Shown here: positions 44,549 to 52,551 of the stretch, piece by piece | How positions within the stretch are numbered: the first letter of the stretch is position 1 | Layout of the letters: each line of letters opens with the position of its first letter | Source of the DNA: an uncultured Pseudomonadota bacterium | GTDB lineage: Bacteria > Myxococcota_A > UBA796 > GCA-2862545 | Direction: 5' to 3' | DNA length: 64,000 nucleotides | Assembly (NCBI GenBank): GCA_913061235.1 | Contig: CAJXTB010000002.1 | Span: 1 to 64,000 of the forward strand | The notes under the pieces: generated by a model | Database searches by the model: none | What the model saw: the letters and a program-made list of their open reading frames with translations, nothing else | Told to the model about the DNA's origin: nothing | Translations under genes and position numbers: made by a program

Positions 44549-45604
44549 ATGGATGTCAGTCATCTCCCAGTGTTTTCGGGCCTCAGCGACGACGTCGTCC
44601 GCGACGCCTTGGCCCACTTTCGGCCGGCAAATGTCGAGTTTGGAATGCAGCTAATGGAAGAGGGAGAGGCCGACTCGACCATGTTGTGCGTGGTCGACGG
44701 TGAGCTGGAGATCCGCACTGGCGACACCTTGCTCGGCAAGGCCAAAGCCGGTGAAGTTGTCGGAGAGATGGCGCTGTTCGGCTACGGCATGCGCATGGCC
44801 ACGGTGGAAGCGCTGACCAACGCGGACTTGTTGTTGCTGGACCGCGACGGCTACGCGGCCTTGCGTGACTCGGGCAGTCCTGTCGCGAAAGCCGTGGAGC
44901 AACTTGCACTGCGTACGCTGATGGCTCGGTTGACGTCAACGTCCGACCGTATCGCTGCGATGGCAGATGGCAGTCCGACTGGCTCGGTTGCCCCGCCCAA
45001 ATCCTTTTTCCAGAAGGTGGCCTCGCTGTTCGGCGGTGGTGGGCGTCGGCAGACCTCTTCGTTGAACCATCGGGCGATTCTGGAGCAAGCACCGTTCTTT
45101 CAGAAGTTCTCAGAGGGCGGCTTGGATTCGTTGGCGGACATGATGGTGGGTGTCGAGTACTCACCCGGCGAGTTTGTGTGCAGCGAAGGCGACTCGGGCG
45201 ACGAGATGTTCATCGTTGCCGAAGGACTGCTAGACGTCTTCATCAACACCGGCGATGATCGTGTCGAGCCCTTGGCTAGTTTGGAGCCGGGTGATGCGTT
45301 TGGCATGTTGGCTCTGTTCAACAATCGTCCGCGCATGGCGTCGTGTGTTGCACGCACGGATGTCGCCTGTTTGGCGCTGTCCAAGGAGCGATGGGATGCT
45401 GTGGTGGACGCTCACTCTCCAGCCGGTTCGGCCTTACGAGGGGCGCTGATTCGCTGCCTGTCCGACCAGTTGGCATTCGCGAATGCACGCCTGTCCCAGC
45501 TTGACCTGACCAAGCGGAAGAAGTCAGACCAACAGGCGTCGCTACTGGTTGTGTCCGCGGGCATGGACACGTACGGACCTGCTGGACGGAATGGTTCCAA
45601 GTGA
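44549..45604 (+). CDS. Tandem cyclic-nucleotide-binding-domain protein
   Basis: A 351-aa soluble protein with two CNB-type beta-roll domains (about residues 5-120 and 185-305) separated by a Ser/Lys-rich linker (K-S-F-F-Q-K-V-A-S-L-F-G-G-G-G). Phosphate-binding cassettes are visible as G-E-V-V-G-E-M-A-L-F-G and G-D-A-F-G-M-L-A-L-F-N-N-R-P-R-M-A-S. The first keeps the G-E-M-A-L core but neither carries a typical ligand Arg in full, so ligand binding is unsure. No DNA-binding domain. ATG 44549 after AAGGTG; the stop overlaps the next GTG (GTGA), so it is coupled to the carbamoyltransferase-like gene. Confidence 0.82.
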   Translation: MDVSHLPVFSGLSDDVVRDALAHFRPANVEFGMQLMEEGEADSTMLCVVDGELEIRTGDTLLGKAKAGEVVGEMALFGYGMRMATVEALTNADLLLLDRDGYAALRDSGSPVAKAVEQLALRTLMARLTSTSDRIAAMADGSPTGSVAPPKSFFQKVASLFGGGGRRQTSSLNHRAILEQAPFFQKFSEGGLDSLADMMVGVEYSPGEFVCSEGDSGDEMFIVAEGLLDVFINTGDDRVEPLASLEPGDAFGMLALFNNRPRMASCVARTDVACLALSKERWDAVVDAHSPAGSALRGALIRCLSDQLAFANARLSQLDLTKRKKSDQQASLLVVSAGMDTYGPAGRNGSK

Positions 45605-47274
45605 ACATTCTAGGACTGGCTGACGGGCCCCGACCGAGCGCTGCGCTGTACAAAGATGGCACCCTGGTGTCGGTTCGCACCGAAATGAAGGGGCTGGGCT
45701 TGGACCGCTTCGGCATTCCGTGGAAGGCTGCGGAGGCGGTGTTGCACGATGGTGGTCTGAGTCCTGCAGACGTCGACCATGTGGCTGTTGCCGGTAAGTT
45801 TACGCCGATGTTGTTGCTGCGCCAGCATCCGCGATTGCGTCGTCTGGGGGGAGATGCGTTCTCGCCAGCGCGTGACCTACATGCCTTGGCTCAGGCCTTC
45901 TTGCGTCAGAGTGGGCTCGGTGCGTTGGAGTCGGACCGCGCGGCCGACTGGTGGACAGCTCAGCTCAAGTCTCGCGGCTATGGCCAGCGTCGTCTTCAAC
46001 TTGTGACCATTCATAGAGCGCTTGCTGCTGCGGGCTATCGCTGCCAAGCAGATGACGATGTCCTGGTGATCAGCATGCACCCAATGGGGGACGGCGTGGT
46101 CGCGGCGGTTCACCGTGGTGAGGCCGGCTTTTTGGAGCTGGTGTGGGAACAACGTGGGTCATCGGCTCTTCAGGTTCACCTGACGCGCTGCGCGGAAGTG
46201 CTTGGCTTTGTCGGCACTGCGGACATGGTCGAGCTGTCTGAGCTGGCTGCAAAGGGCGTTGCCGATGGTGAGATTGTTCGCGAGCTGGAAGGCTGGCTGC
46301 GTGTGCGCGAAGGCAAGATCTGCGGGCATCGTCGACCGGTGCCTGGCTTTCGGCGCGACCGGGTCTACACGTTGCTCGAGAAAGCATCGCGAGCGGACGC
46401 AGCTGCGTCGTTGTTGGTGAACCTGCGCGATGCCGTGTGCAAGCTGGTGTCGTGGCACCTTCGCGCCGAAGCCATCCAAGATGTGGTGTTGTGCGGGAGC
46501 TTGCTGCATGACCCGCGACTTGTGAATGCGGTCGCGGCCTTGCCTTCCGTAGGCACTGTGACCGCACTGCCGTTGACGGGGGGGGCGGAGCTGGCTGTTG
46601 GTGCGGCAGCATCACTTGGAGGAGTGGCGCCAAGATCGTTGCCCGTGGCGGGATTGTCGCGCGCATTCAGCGACTCAGATGCCAAAGCTGCGATTGCGGC
46701 CTCTGCCTGCAAGCCAGTCAAGCGGCGCAGTCCTGCGAAGTGGCTCTCGGACCAGCTTGCGGAAGGCAATTCCGTGGCGCGGCTCGTTGACCGCGGTGGG
46801 CTGGGGCGATGGGGAGCGGGACGGTCTGCAGTTCTCGTCCGAGCAGATGACGCCGCCGGTATCGAGCGTCTGCGCAAGAATCTCGGCCGTAGTCCAGATG
46901 AACAGCCAGGCTGCTTGTTCCTTGACACTGTCATGGACGGGCGCAGCACTCATGCCGAGGTGTTGAAGAGGGCATGCCGACACGGTGTCGCCGCCATGTC
47001 GTTTGGAGAGGCCTTTTCACGACCCATTCGCGGTGTCGTTTCGAAGGATGGGCGCATCTACGCCGTTCGCGTTGCCGTTGAGACGGACCCGGTTCTCCAT
47101 GATGCGCTCACGCGATTGAAGAACAAGACCGGTTGCAGTGCAGTCGCCTGTTTCCCCCTTGCGGATGGCGACATGCCGTCGGTCACGAACCCCGAAGAAG
47201 CGGTGCGAGTGTTTGTGACGTCCGACCTAGACGCGCTACAGCTCGGCCCCTTTGGAGTTGTGAAGCCCGCATGA
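45601..47274 (+). CDS. Divergent carbamoyltransferase (NodU/CmcH/TobZ)-like protein
   Basis: A 557-aa protein with the fold signature of the carbamoyltransferase family: N-terminal M-N-I-L-G-L-x-D-G and a second Asp region D-D-D-V-L-V-I-S. Metal and carbamoyl-transfer histidines are not kept: D-G-H-x-A-S-A is D-G-P-R-P-S-A, and the H-H-x-A-H-A motif reads I-H-R-A-L-A. The C-terminal YrdC-like R-x-E-F-G-P-R-A-L-G motif is replaced by W-G-A-G-R-S-A. It is therefore likely a pseudoenzyme or an enzyme of changed chemistry. It overlaps both neighbours (GTGA, ATGA) in a run with a tandem-CNB protein and LarE. Confidence 0.75.
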   Translation: MNILGLADGPRPSAALYKDGTLVSVRTEMKGLGLDRFGIPWKAAEAVLHDGGLSPADVDHVAVAGKFTPMLLLRQHPRLRRLGGDAFSPARDLHALAQAFLRQSGLGALESDRAADWWTAQLKSRGYGQRRLQLVTIHRALAAAGYRCQADDDVLVISMHPMGDGVVAAVHRGEAGFLELVWEQRGSSALQVHLTRCAEVLGFVGTADMVELSELAAKGVADGEIVRELEGWLRVREGKICGHRRPVPGFRRDRVYTLLEKASRADAAASLLVNLRDAVCKLVSWHLRAEAIQDVVLCGSLLHDPRLVNAVAALPSVGTVTALPLTGGAELAVGAAASLGGVAPRSLPVAGLSRAFSDSDAKAAIAASACKPVKRRSPAKWLSDQLAEGNSVARLVDRGGLGRWGAGRSAVLVRADDAAGIERLRKNLGRSPDEQPGCLFLDTVMDGRSTHAEVLKRACRHGVAAMSFGEAFSRPIRGVVSKDGRIYAVRVAVETDPVLHDALTRLKNKTGCSAVACFPLADGDMPSVTNPEEAVRVFVTSDLDALQLGPFGVVKPA

Positions 47275-48098
47275 TGACTGCACCTGTCTCTCCCCTCGAG
47301 CGCTTGCGTAGCGTTCTGCGTGACATGGACTCTGTGCTTGTCGCCTTCTCGGGCGGGGTCGATTCGGCTCTGGTCCTGCGCGTTGCCGTAGATACCCTTG
47401 GCGACCGCGCACATGCCGTGACCGCCGAGTCTCCTACGTTTCCTCCAGAAGAAGCGGCCCTCGCTCGGGAGATCGCAGCGGACCTAGGTGTGGCCCATCA
47501 TATCGTCGACAGCCATGAGCTGGAGGTCGAGGGCTATGCGGCGAACGCCGGTAATCGCTGCTATTTCTGCAAGTCAGAGCTGTTCGTCCTGGCTGAGGCC
47601 GTGCGCCAAAAGCATGGGCTCGCCTGGGTCGTGGATGGCACCTTGCTGGATGACCTTGGCGACCATCGCCCCGGTCTTGTGGCCGCGAGTGAACAACGGG
47701 TTCGTCATCCGCTTGTGGAAGCGGAGCTCGGCAAAGCCACCGTCCGCGAGCTCGCCCGCAGCCTGAAGGTACCGGTGTGGGACAAGCCTTCGTTCGCGTG
47801 CCTAGGAAGCCGATTCCCAGACGGTACGCGTGTGACCGAGCCGAAGGTGCGGCAGGTCCGTTCCGCAGAGTCGGCGTTGCGCGTGTTGGGGTTTCGGCAG
47901 TTTCGCGTTCGCTGGCATGAGCTCGGAGACGACGTGCTGGCTCGTGTTGAGCTGCCAGCCGATGCCTTTGCGCGAATGGCTGAACCGGGTGTTCGGGACC
48001 AAGTGGTTGCCGCGTGCAAGGGGGTTGGCTTTCGCTGGGTGACGTTGGACCTTGCCGCCTACGTGAGTCCCGAGGATCGAGTTGCTCGTGAGCAGTAA
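47271..48098 (+). CDS. larE: LarE-type ATP-dependent sacrificial sulfur transferase
   Basis: A 275-aa PP-loop pyrophosphatase of the LarE/ExsB-like family, which adds sulfur during synthesis of the nickel-pincer (lactate racemase) cofactor. The PP-loop S-G-G-V-D-S-A is near residue 25. N-R-C-Y-F-C-K-S-E-L-F is present, and the conserved W-D-K-P-S-F-A-C-L-G-S-R segment has Cys177, the counterpart of the sacrificial Cys176 of Lactobacillus LarE. No larB or larC is visible, so it may serve another thiolation. ATG 47271 overlaps the previous stop (ATGA). Confidence 0.88.
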   Translation: MMTAPVSPLERLRSVLRDMDSVLVAFSGGVDSALVLRVAVDTLGDRAHAVTAESPTFPPEEAALAREIAADLGVAHHIVDSHELEVEGYAANAGNRCYFCKSELFVLAEAVRQKHGLAWVVDGTLLDDLGDHRPGLVAASEQRVRHPLVEAELGKATVRELARSLKVPVWDKPSFACLGSRFPDGTRVTEPKVRQVRSAESALRVLGFRQFRVRWHELGDDVLARVELPADAFARMAEPGVRDQVVAACKGVGFRWVTLDLAAYVSPEDRVAREQ

Positions 48099-48924
48099 GC
48101 CCGTCGTCGCCTCGTCTCGTCGTGAAGTTCTCATTGAGGTCATTGGCCTGTGGCTTGTGACCATGCTCCTGATTCGTGGATTGAAAGTCGCGGTCGATGT
48201 TGGGGCTCCGAAGCTGATCTTGGCCGGCGTGCCTCTTCTGTTCATGTACATGCCGGTGGCCATGTGTCGCTGGCGCGGAGTGGACTCGTGGAGCTACCCG
48301 CTGGCGATTCCTTCGTTTCGCGACTGGCCCACCTGGCGGCGTGCCCTGAAGGTCAATGGTGTACTCATCGCGGTCATGGTTCTGCCCTGGATCGGTCTGT
48401 ACCATCTGTGGCAGACCACGCTGTTGCCGGACACGGTCATGGCGCTCAACCCGTGGCTTGGTGAGCTGACGCGCGTACTGGCGGAGTGGGGGTGGCTCGG
48501 GCCTCGGGCGACGTTGACGCTGCCTGTTCCGCATTTTGAGTTTCGCGGGGTGTGGCCGGACTCCATCCCGTTGTTGATTGCCTACCACCTGTTCTTCGTC
48601 GCCATTCCAGAAGAGATGTTCTACCGCGGGTATCTGCAGACCCGCCTTCAAGAGCACTTCACACCAGGTACACGGGCTTTCGGTACGGTGGTGGGGCGCG
48701 GGCTGATTTTCGCCAGTCTTCTGTTCGCATTCGGTCATTCGATAGTGGAGCTGCAGTGGTGGCATTTCGCCATCTTCGTGCCCAGTCTGGCTTTCGGGTG
48801 GCTGCGGAATCGCACCGGCGACATCATGGCCGGCGCCTTTTTCCATGCTTGGTGCAACGTGCTCGCAGTCACCCTGGACACTCTCTACGGCGTTGTCTTG
48901 CCGGCGTCTGCCACCGGCGGCTAG
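48082..48924 (+). CDS. CPBP family glutamic-type intramembrane protease
   Basis: A 280-aa polytopic membrane protein (about six to eight helices) with the CPBP/Abi motif E-E-M-F-Y-R-G (catalytic Glu pair), F-G-H-S, and the last motif H-A-W-C-N with a conserved His. Members cleave prenylated or sorted proteins inside the membrane. The TTG at 48082 has GAGG at 6-nt spacing and overlaps the LarE stop by 17 bases; GTG 48088 is the alternative. Substrate unknown. Confidence 0.85.
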   Translation: MLVSSKPVVASSRREVLIEVIGLWLVTMLLIRGLKVAVDVGAPKLILAGVPLLFMYMPVAMCRWRGVDSWSYPLAIPSFRDWPTWRRALKVNGVLIAVMVLPWIGLYHLWQTTLLPDTVMALNPWLGELTRVLAEWGWLGPRATLTLPVPHFEFRGVWPDSIPLLIAYHLFFVAIPEEMFYRGYLQTRLQEHFTPGTRAFGTVVGRGLIFASLLFAFGHSIVELQWWHFAIFVPSLAFGWLRNRTGDIMAGAFFHAWCNVLAVTLDTLYGVVLPASATGG

Positions 48925-48934
48925 CGCGAGGTTT

Positions 48935-48964
48935 TTGCGACGAACACGCACAACCCGATATACT
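48935..48964 (+). promoter_or_regulatory. Sigma-70-like promoter before the AgmX-like gene
   Basis: TTGCGA (48935-48940), 18-nt spacer, TATACT (48959-48964), 54 bases before the GTG/TTG start region at 49015-49018. Both boxes match the consensus at four or more positions. Confidence 0.6.
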
Positions 48965-49017
48965 TACGCCGATGTGACAGTGCCCACCACGGGGGCCGCG
49001 TCTGTCGGGAGTCTGTG

Positions 49018-49908
49018 TTGGCTAAGTGTCCGTTCTGTAGTTCCGAAATCAGCGAGAGCCTCTCCATCAATGGCGGCACCTGTCCGACATGCTTTGGTGA
49101 GATTCCCGGTGAAGAAGCGCCAACCGATCCCGGTGCGGTCGTCCGCGCGCGTCAAGAAAAAGAAGATGCGAAGACCGTTGCTCGGTCCCGCGTCCCGGTC
49201 ATCCTGTTGACTCTCGCAATGGGCACCCTCATTGCCGGTGCAGCATGGTTGGCGACTCGGCCGCCCGCTGAGGTTCCTGTGCTCGACTTCGACCAGCTCG
49301 AGTTCGCTGAGTACGAGATCGTTGCGCTCGAAGACCCGGACACCGAAGCGGCGCCGGCGCCCACCCAACCTCGTCCGCGCCCGGGGCCCTCCGCTCTCGA
49401 CCGCGCAGCGAATGGGAATGGTCCCGACATCAATGTGGCTGAGATGGGCAACAGTGGAAACCCCGACGGCGGCGCAGGTGGAACACGCACCATTGGTGGC
49501 GGTGGTGGTGACATTGACCCCGAGATTGAGCTCGGCGGCGCTGGCTTCGGCGGTGACGGCCTTGGCAGCATCGATATTGGCCCACAACGGCGACAGCTGC
49601 GCGGCGTCACGCTCAGTGACCCGAACGATATTGTCGATATGATTCGTGCGACGATGGAGCAGGGCATTCCCCGTCTTCAGCGCTGCTACACACGTGCCTA
49701 CGGAACGAACTCGGACCTGCGCGGCGAATGGATGCTGACCTACACGCTGCTCGAGTCAGGTGAGCCCTCCGATGTCCGTGTTGACGGCAAGACCATGAGC
49801 GATGCGGCCATGGAAGAGTGCATCGCCACGCGGGTCAAGGGATGGAACTTCCAGCCCATCGTCAACAATCAGCCGATTCAGAAGACCTTGCGCTTCCGTC
49901 CAGGCTGA
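49018..49908 (+). CDS. Zinc-ribbon, single-TM protein with AgmX/PglI C-terminal domain
   Basis: A 296-aa protein with an N-terminal C-P-F-C...C-P-T-C zinc ribbon, one transmembrane helix (about residues 60-80), a long Pro then Gly/Asp-rich periplasmic linker (85-190) and a C-terminal TonB-like domain. This carries the AgmX/PglI hallmarks: I-V-D-M-I-R, L-Q-R-C-Y-T-R-A, G-E-W-M-L-T-Y-T and C-I-A-T-R-V-K-G-W-N-F. Such proteins occur in gliding-motility or envelope complexes of myxobacteria. TTG 49018 has GGGAG at 6-nt spacing, with GTG 49015 as alternative. It has its own promoter. Confidence 0.82.
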   Translation: MAKCPFCSSEISESLSINGGTCPTCFGEIPGEEAPTDPGAVVRARQEKEDAKTVARSRVPVILLTLAMGTLIAGAAWLATRPPAEVPVLDFDQLEFAEYEIVALEDPDTEAAPAPTQPRPRPGPSALDRAANGNGPDINVAEMGNSGNPDGGAGGTRTIGGGGGDIDPEIELGGAGFGGDGLGSIDIGPQRRQLRGVTLSDPNDIVDMIRATMEQGIPRLQRCYTRAYGTNSDLRGEWMLTYTLLESGEPSDVRVDGKTMSDAAMEECIATRVKGWNFQPIVNNQPIQKTLRFRPG

Positions 49909-49928
49909 TTTGCTCTACCGGCTCGCCC

Positions 49929-50351
49929 TCACAGGTCGAGCCGCATGACAACCGCGTCGCAGCCGTCGTCGTAGTACTTCTTGCGCTCGCCGACAGTGCT
50001 GTAGCCGAGGTGCTCGTACAGGCCCCTTGCTGGGCCGTTGTCGGTACGGACCTCTAGGAAGACCTCAAGGACTCCCAGGCTCTGCAGACGGCCGTGAGCG
50101 GCTTTCAGGAGCTGCTTGGCAATACCGCGTCGTTGGTGCGACGGGTGCACGGCGACGGTCAGGACATCCGCACAAGGCCCGGCAACGCTGATGAGCACAT
50201 GTGCATTGGATTGATGAACCATCGACAAGCTGGACGTTGCCTGTAGAGAGGCGCGGATCTGGTCTTCGCGCCATGGATGTGAGGCGGCGGCGGCCTCGGT
50301 CGTTGCGATTGTGTGGGCGTCTTCTGCTGTTCCGTCTCGAAAGGGTGCCAT
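49929..50351 (-). CDS. rimI: RimI-like GNAT acetyltransferase
   Basis: A 140-aa GCN5-related N-acetyltransferase. The acetyl-CoA binding loop Q-R-R-G-I-A is preceded by V-A-V-H-P-S-H, and the C-terminal R-x-x-N-x-x-A-R-x-L-Y-x-x-L-G-Y motif is present, as in RimI, which acetylates the N-terminus of ribosomal protein S18. Length is 140 aa against 148 in E. coli. The substrate is inferred. ATG 50351 shares one base with the stop of the upstream SurA-like gene. Confidence 0.82.
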   Translation of the reverse strand: MAPFRDGTAEDAHTIATTEAAAASHPWREDQIRASLQATSSLSMVHQSNAHVLISVAGPCADVLTVAVHPSHQRRGIAKQLLKAAHGRLQSLGVLEVFLEVRTDNGPARGLYEHLGYSTVGERKKYYDDGCDAVVMRLDL

Positions 50352-50860
50352 CAGCGCTGCTCACGGATGGTTCGGATTCGACTCCCTGCCCGAAGCGTCG
50401 TGAGCAGAGTGTCGAGCTCGCCCCTCCAAGCATCGTCCGCCGGTGGCACACGAATGTTGCGCAAGGCAAAGCGCTCAACCACGAGGCGGCGCTGCGCCCA
50501 TTGGTCCAGTGCGCTGTCCGAGAGTCCCCACCTGGCAAAGAAGGCGTCCGCAGCAGCTGTGGAGTCGAATGTCGCGCGAATCGAGGCGACACGCTCGCTC
50601 ACGTCTAGATCGGACGGTGTGTACACGCTCACATCACCCGCGGCGGCCCGAAGGACGGCCGCGTCGATTAGTCGCTCACTGTCAGACCGAGCAGGGTCCG
50701 ACCACAACACGAGCGCTTGCGGGTCGTGGATGGCCATGGCGGCGTTTAGGTCGAGCTCTGTGGCAAGCACCAGCTCTTCTTCGACGACGGCCACCACCCG
50801 GTCAGCTGGGGCTGCCAGAGCGATGGAAAACCAGAACAGGAGGAGAGCAGTCACACCCAC
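50351..50860 (-). CDS. SurA N-domain-like periplasmic chaperone without PPIase domain
   Basis: A 169-aa exported protein. GTG 50860 follows AGGG at about 6 nt and gives a signal peptide (T-A-L-L-L-F-W-F-S-I-A-L-A). The mature start D-R-V-V-A-V-V-E-E-E-L-V-L matches the R-V-V-A-V-V-N-D-E-x-I segment that opens SurA, and the rest is helical. No parvulin domain is present, so it may be a chaperone fragment. The frame extends to 51049 but the region upstream of 50861 belongs to the divergent selenoprotein gene. It lies 41 bases from that gene and overlaps rimI. Confidence 0.7.
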   Translation of the reverse strand: MGVTALLLFWFSIALAAPADRVVAVVEEELVLATELDLNAAMAIHDPQALVLWSDPARSDSERLIDAAVLRAAAGDVSVYTPSDLDVSERVASIRATFDSTAAADAFFARWGLSDSALDQWAQRRLVVERFALRNIRVPPADDAWRGELDTLLTTLRAGSRIRTIREQR

Positions 50861-50901
50861 AACTACCCTACATTGGGCTACACTGCTGCCCTGGAGGTAC
50901 T

Positions 50902-52251
50902 GTGCTCGGTTGGTTGGTGTTGTTGACGGCTTGTTCAAGTGGACCCTCCCCGGATGCCGTGTCGGTCGTGTACCAAGGGCGGCTCGATGGTGAGATTGAA
51001 CCGTGTGGTTGACCTCGTAATCCTCTGGGCGGTCTGTCCAGGCGAGCATCGGTCCTTACAGAGCTGAAATCATCCGGTCCCGTCCTTGTTGTGGACGGCG
51101 GCAATGCGCTGCACCGCAATCGCGAGTGGCCCGCTACAGGCTTGCCTCAAGCCCGCGTAACTGCAGCTGTGGTTGCGAAGGGCCTAGCCGAGACGGGTAT
51201 CGACGCCATGGCCCTCGGTGGTCATGATTGGTGGCTAGGAACGGAGTTTGTTCAAGCCTTAGTGCGCGAACACTCCCTGCCAATCTTGGCTGCAAATCTG
51301 ACCTGCGACGGGACTGCGCCGTTTCCGGGCGGCGTGGTGGTGGAACGTGGGGCGCTGCGCTTTGCAGTCGTAGGCGTGACCACTGGCGAGCCGCAAGGCT
51401 GCGAGGTGGGGGACCCTCGTGTTCTGGCCGAGAGTGCTCTGGCTGGGCTCGGTGAGGTGGACGTCGCCGTTCTGCTAGCTCCCGAAGGTGAGGCGGCTCT
51501 CGAAGCTTGGGGAGCAAGTCAGAGCGCCTTCGATCTCGTTGTCGTAGGCGATAGTGATATCCCAAGCACCACAAGCGTTCCTTGGGGGGACGGCTGGCGG
51601 GTTCAGAGCGGTTCACGTGGCAAGCAGGTCGGCGTTGCAACGATTGAGCCCGTCTCAGGCGGGCATGGTCTGACGCGGACCGGAGAGGGAGCCACGCCCA
51701 CTGCGGGTGCCCATGTATTGTCCACGCGCCTGATTGCGCTTGCTGAAGCGCTACGCGAGGACCCAGACATCGCCGCTATTGTTGCGGACGGCAAGGTGCG
51801 TATTGCCGAGACAGAGGCCGCTCCTGCACGTCCCATTGACAGTGTGGCTCGACGAGTCGCAAGCGGCTCTGCCTACGCTGGCCGGGACACCTGCGCGGGA
51901 TGCCACGCTCAGGCGGACGCCCAGTGGCAGACGACTTCGCATGCTCACGCTTGGACAACTCTAGACGCCGCCGGACGCGGACTGGACCGAAGCTGTGTTG
52001 GGTGCCACGTCACAGGCTGGGAACAGGACGGTGGCCCGCAAGAGCCAGCAGCCATCGGTGCCTTCCGTGACGTTCAGTGTGAGGTGTGCCATGGCCCTTC
52101 GGCTGCCCATGTTGCCGATCCAGCGACCATCAAGCCAGTTCGTTCACCGTCTGTGACCGTGTGCACCACCTGCCACGACGGCGAGCGCGACGGCGGGCAG
52201 TTTGATGCCGAGACCTACATGCCACGCATCCACCATGGGCACGCTGAGTAG
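50902..52251 (+). CDS. Predicted selenoprotein: metallophosphatase-like lipoprotein with four c-type hemes (Sec37)
   Basis: I read this as one 449-aa selenoprotein. GTG 50902 (GGAGG 4 nt before) begins a lipoprotein with lipobox L-T-A-C. The frame runs to UGA at 51010-51012 and continues unbroken to 52251. The UGA falls in E-P-C-G-U-P-R-N-P-L-G-G-L, where relatives have E-P-C-G-C-x-x-N-P-L-G-G-L. Residues of about 20-300 are UshA/calcineurin-like with V-D-G-G-N-A and G-G-H-D-W. About 330-425 carries four C-x-x-C-H heme sites (CAGCH, CVGCH, CEVCH, CTTCH), cytochrome c554-like. A SECIS hairpin follows the UGA. Periplasmic redox role inferred; no Sec machinery genes are in the window. Confidence 0.85.
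51021..51045 (+). promoter_or_regulatory. Predicted bacterial SECIS hairpin downstream of UGA 51010-51012
   Basis: The stem pairs TCTGGGC (51024-51030) with GTCCAGG (51036-51042), including two G-U pairs, closing a GGTCT apical loop (51031-51035). After one C-C mismatch two more pairs extend it. The loop GGUC starts 18 nt after the UGA, the same distance and loop as in E. coli fdhF. The stem is coding and encodes P-L-G-G-L-S-R, part of the conserved motif. Confidence 0.8.
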
Positions 52252-52274
52252 GACGTCAGCGGACGACCAGAGGC

Positions 52275-52550
52275 CTACGCCCCTGCGCTCATAGCGAGCA
52301 AGATGCCGCCGATTGTGAGCCCGATGATGTCGAGGCACAGTACCGCGGTGCCTACGTAGCCAAGCACTCGGGCAACCATGAGTAGTTGCGCGGGTTCGTG
52401 ACCGTCCACAACCGCGCGCTTTCGCTCAACATCGGCCATGTACACAGCGACTGGACCCAGGAATGGGCACAGGACAACGCCGGCAATGGCTACGCCTAGG
52501 ACGACGTGCGGTGACCGTGGCGGTGCGTCGATTGGGGCAGAGGCGTCCAT
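52275..52550 (-). CDS. Small two-helix membrane protein (DUF4190-like)
   Basis: A 91-aa protein with two transmembrane helices (about residues 16-36 and 62-88) linked by a short basic loop (V-E-R-K-R-A). The layout resembles DUF4190-type small membrane proteins. ATG 52550 lies one base after the stop of the upstream lipoprotein gene; the open frame reaches 52646 inside that gene. Function unknown. Convergent with the selenoprotein gene. Confidence 0.65.
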   Translation of the reverse strand: MDASAPIDAPPRSPHVVLGVAIAGVVLCPFLGPVAVYMADVERKRAVVDGHEPAQLLMVARVLGYVGTAVLCLDIIGLTIGGILLAMSAGA

Positions 52551-52551
52551 G

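Noticed and set aside
44421-44654. Rightward ATG with a perfect AAGGAGG ribosome site inside the NlpC/P60-like gene start
   Set aside because: The frame overlaps the tandem CNB gene out of frame and has no conserved features; the SD-like sequence is the complement of codons in the leftward signal peptide.
47434-48951. 505-codon minus-strand ORF opposite larE and the CPBP gene
   Set aside because: It spans two real genes in antisense, is Arg/Pro-rich as expected for a GC-rich shadow frame, and matches no family I recognise.
51091-52251. A separate gene beginning at GTG 51091 after a 36-codon pseudogene fragment
   Set aside because: It would lack a signal peptide although it carries four heme sites that need export. 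The UGA is the only interruption, lies at a conserved Cys position and is followed by a SECIS-like hairpin.
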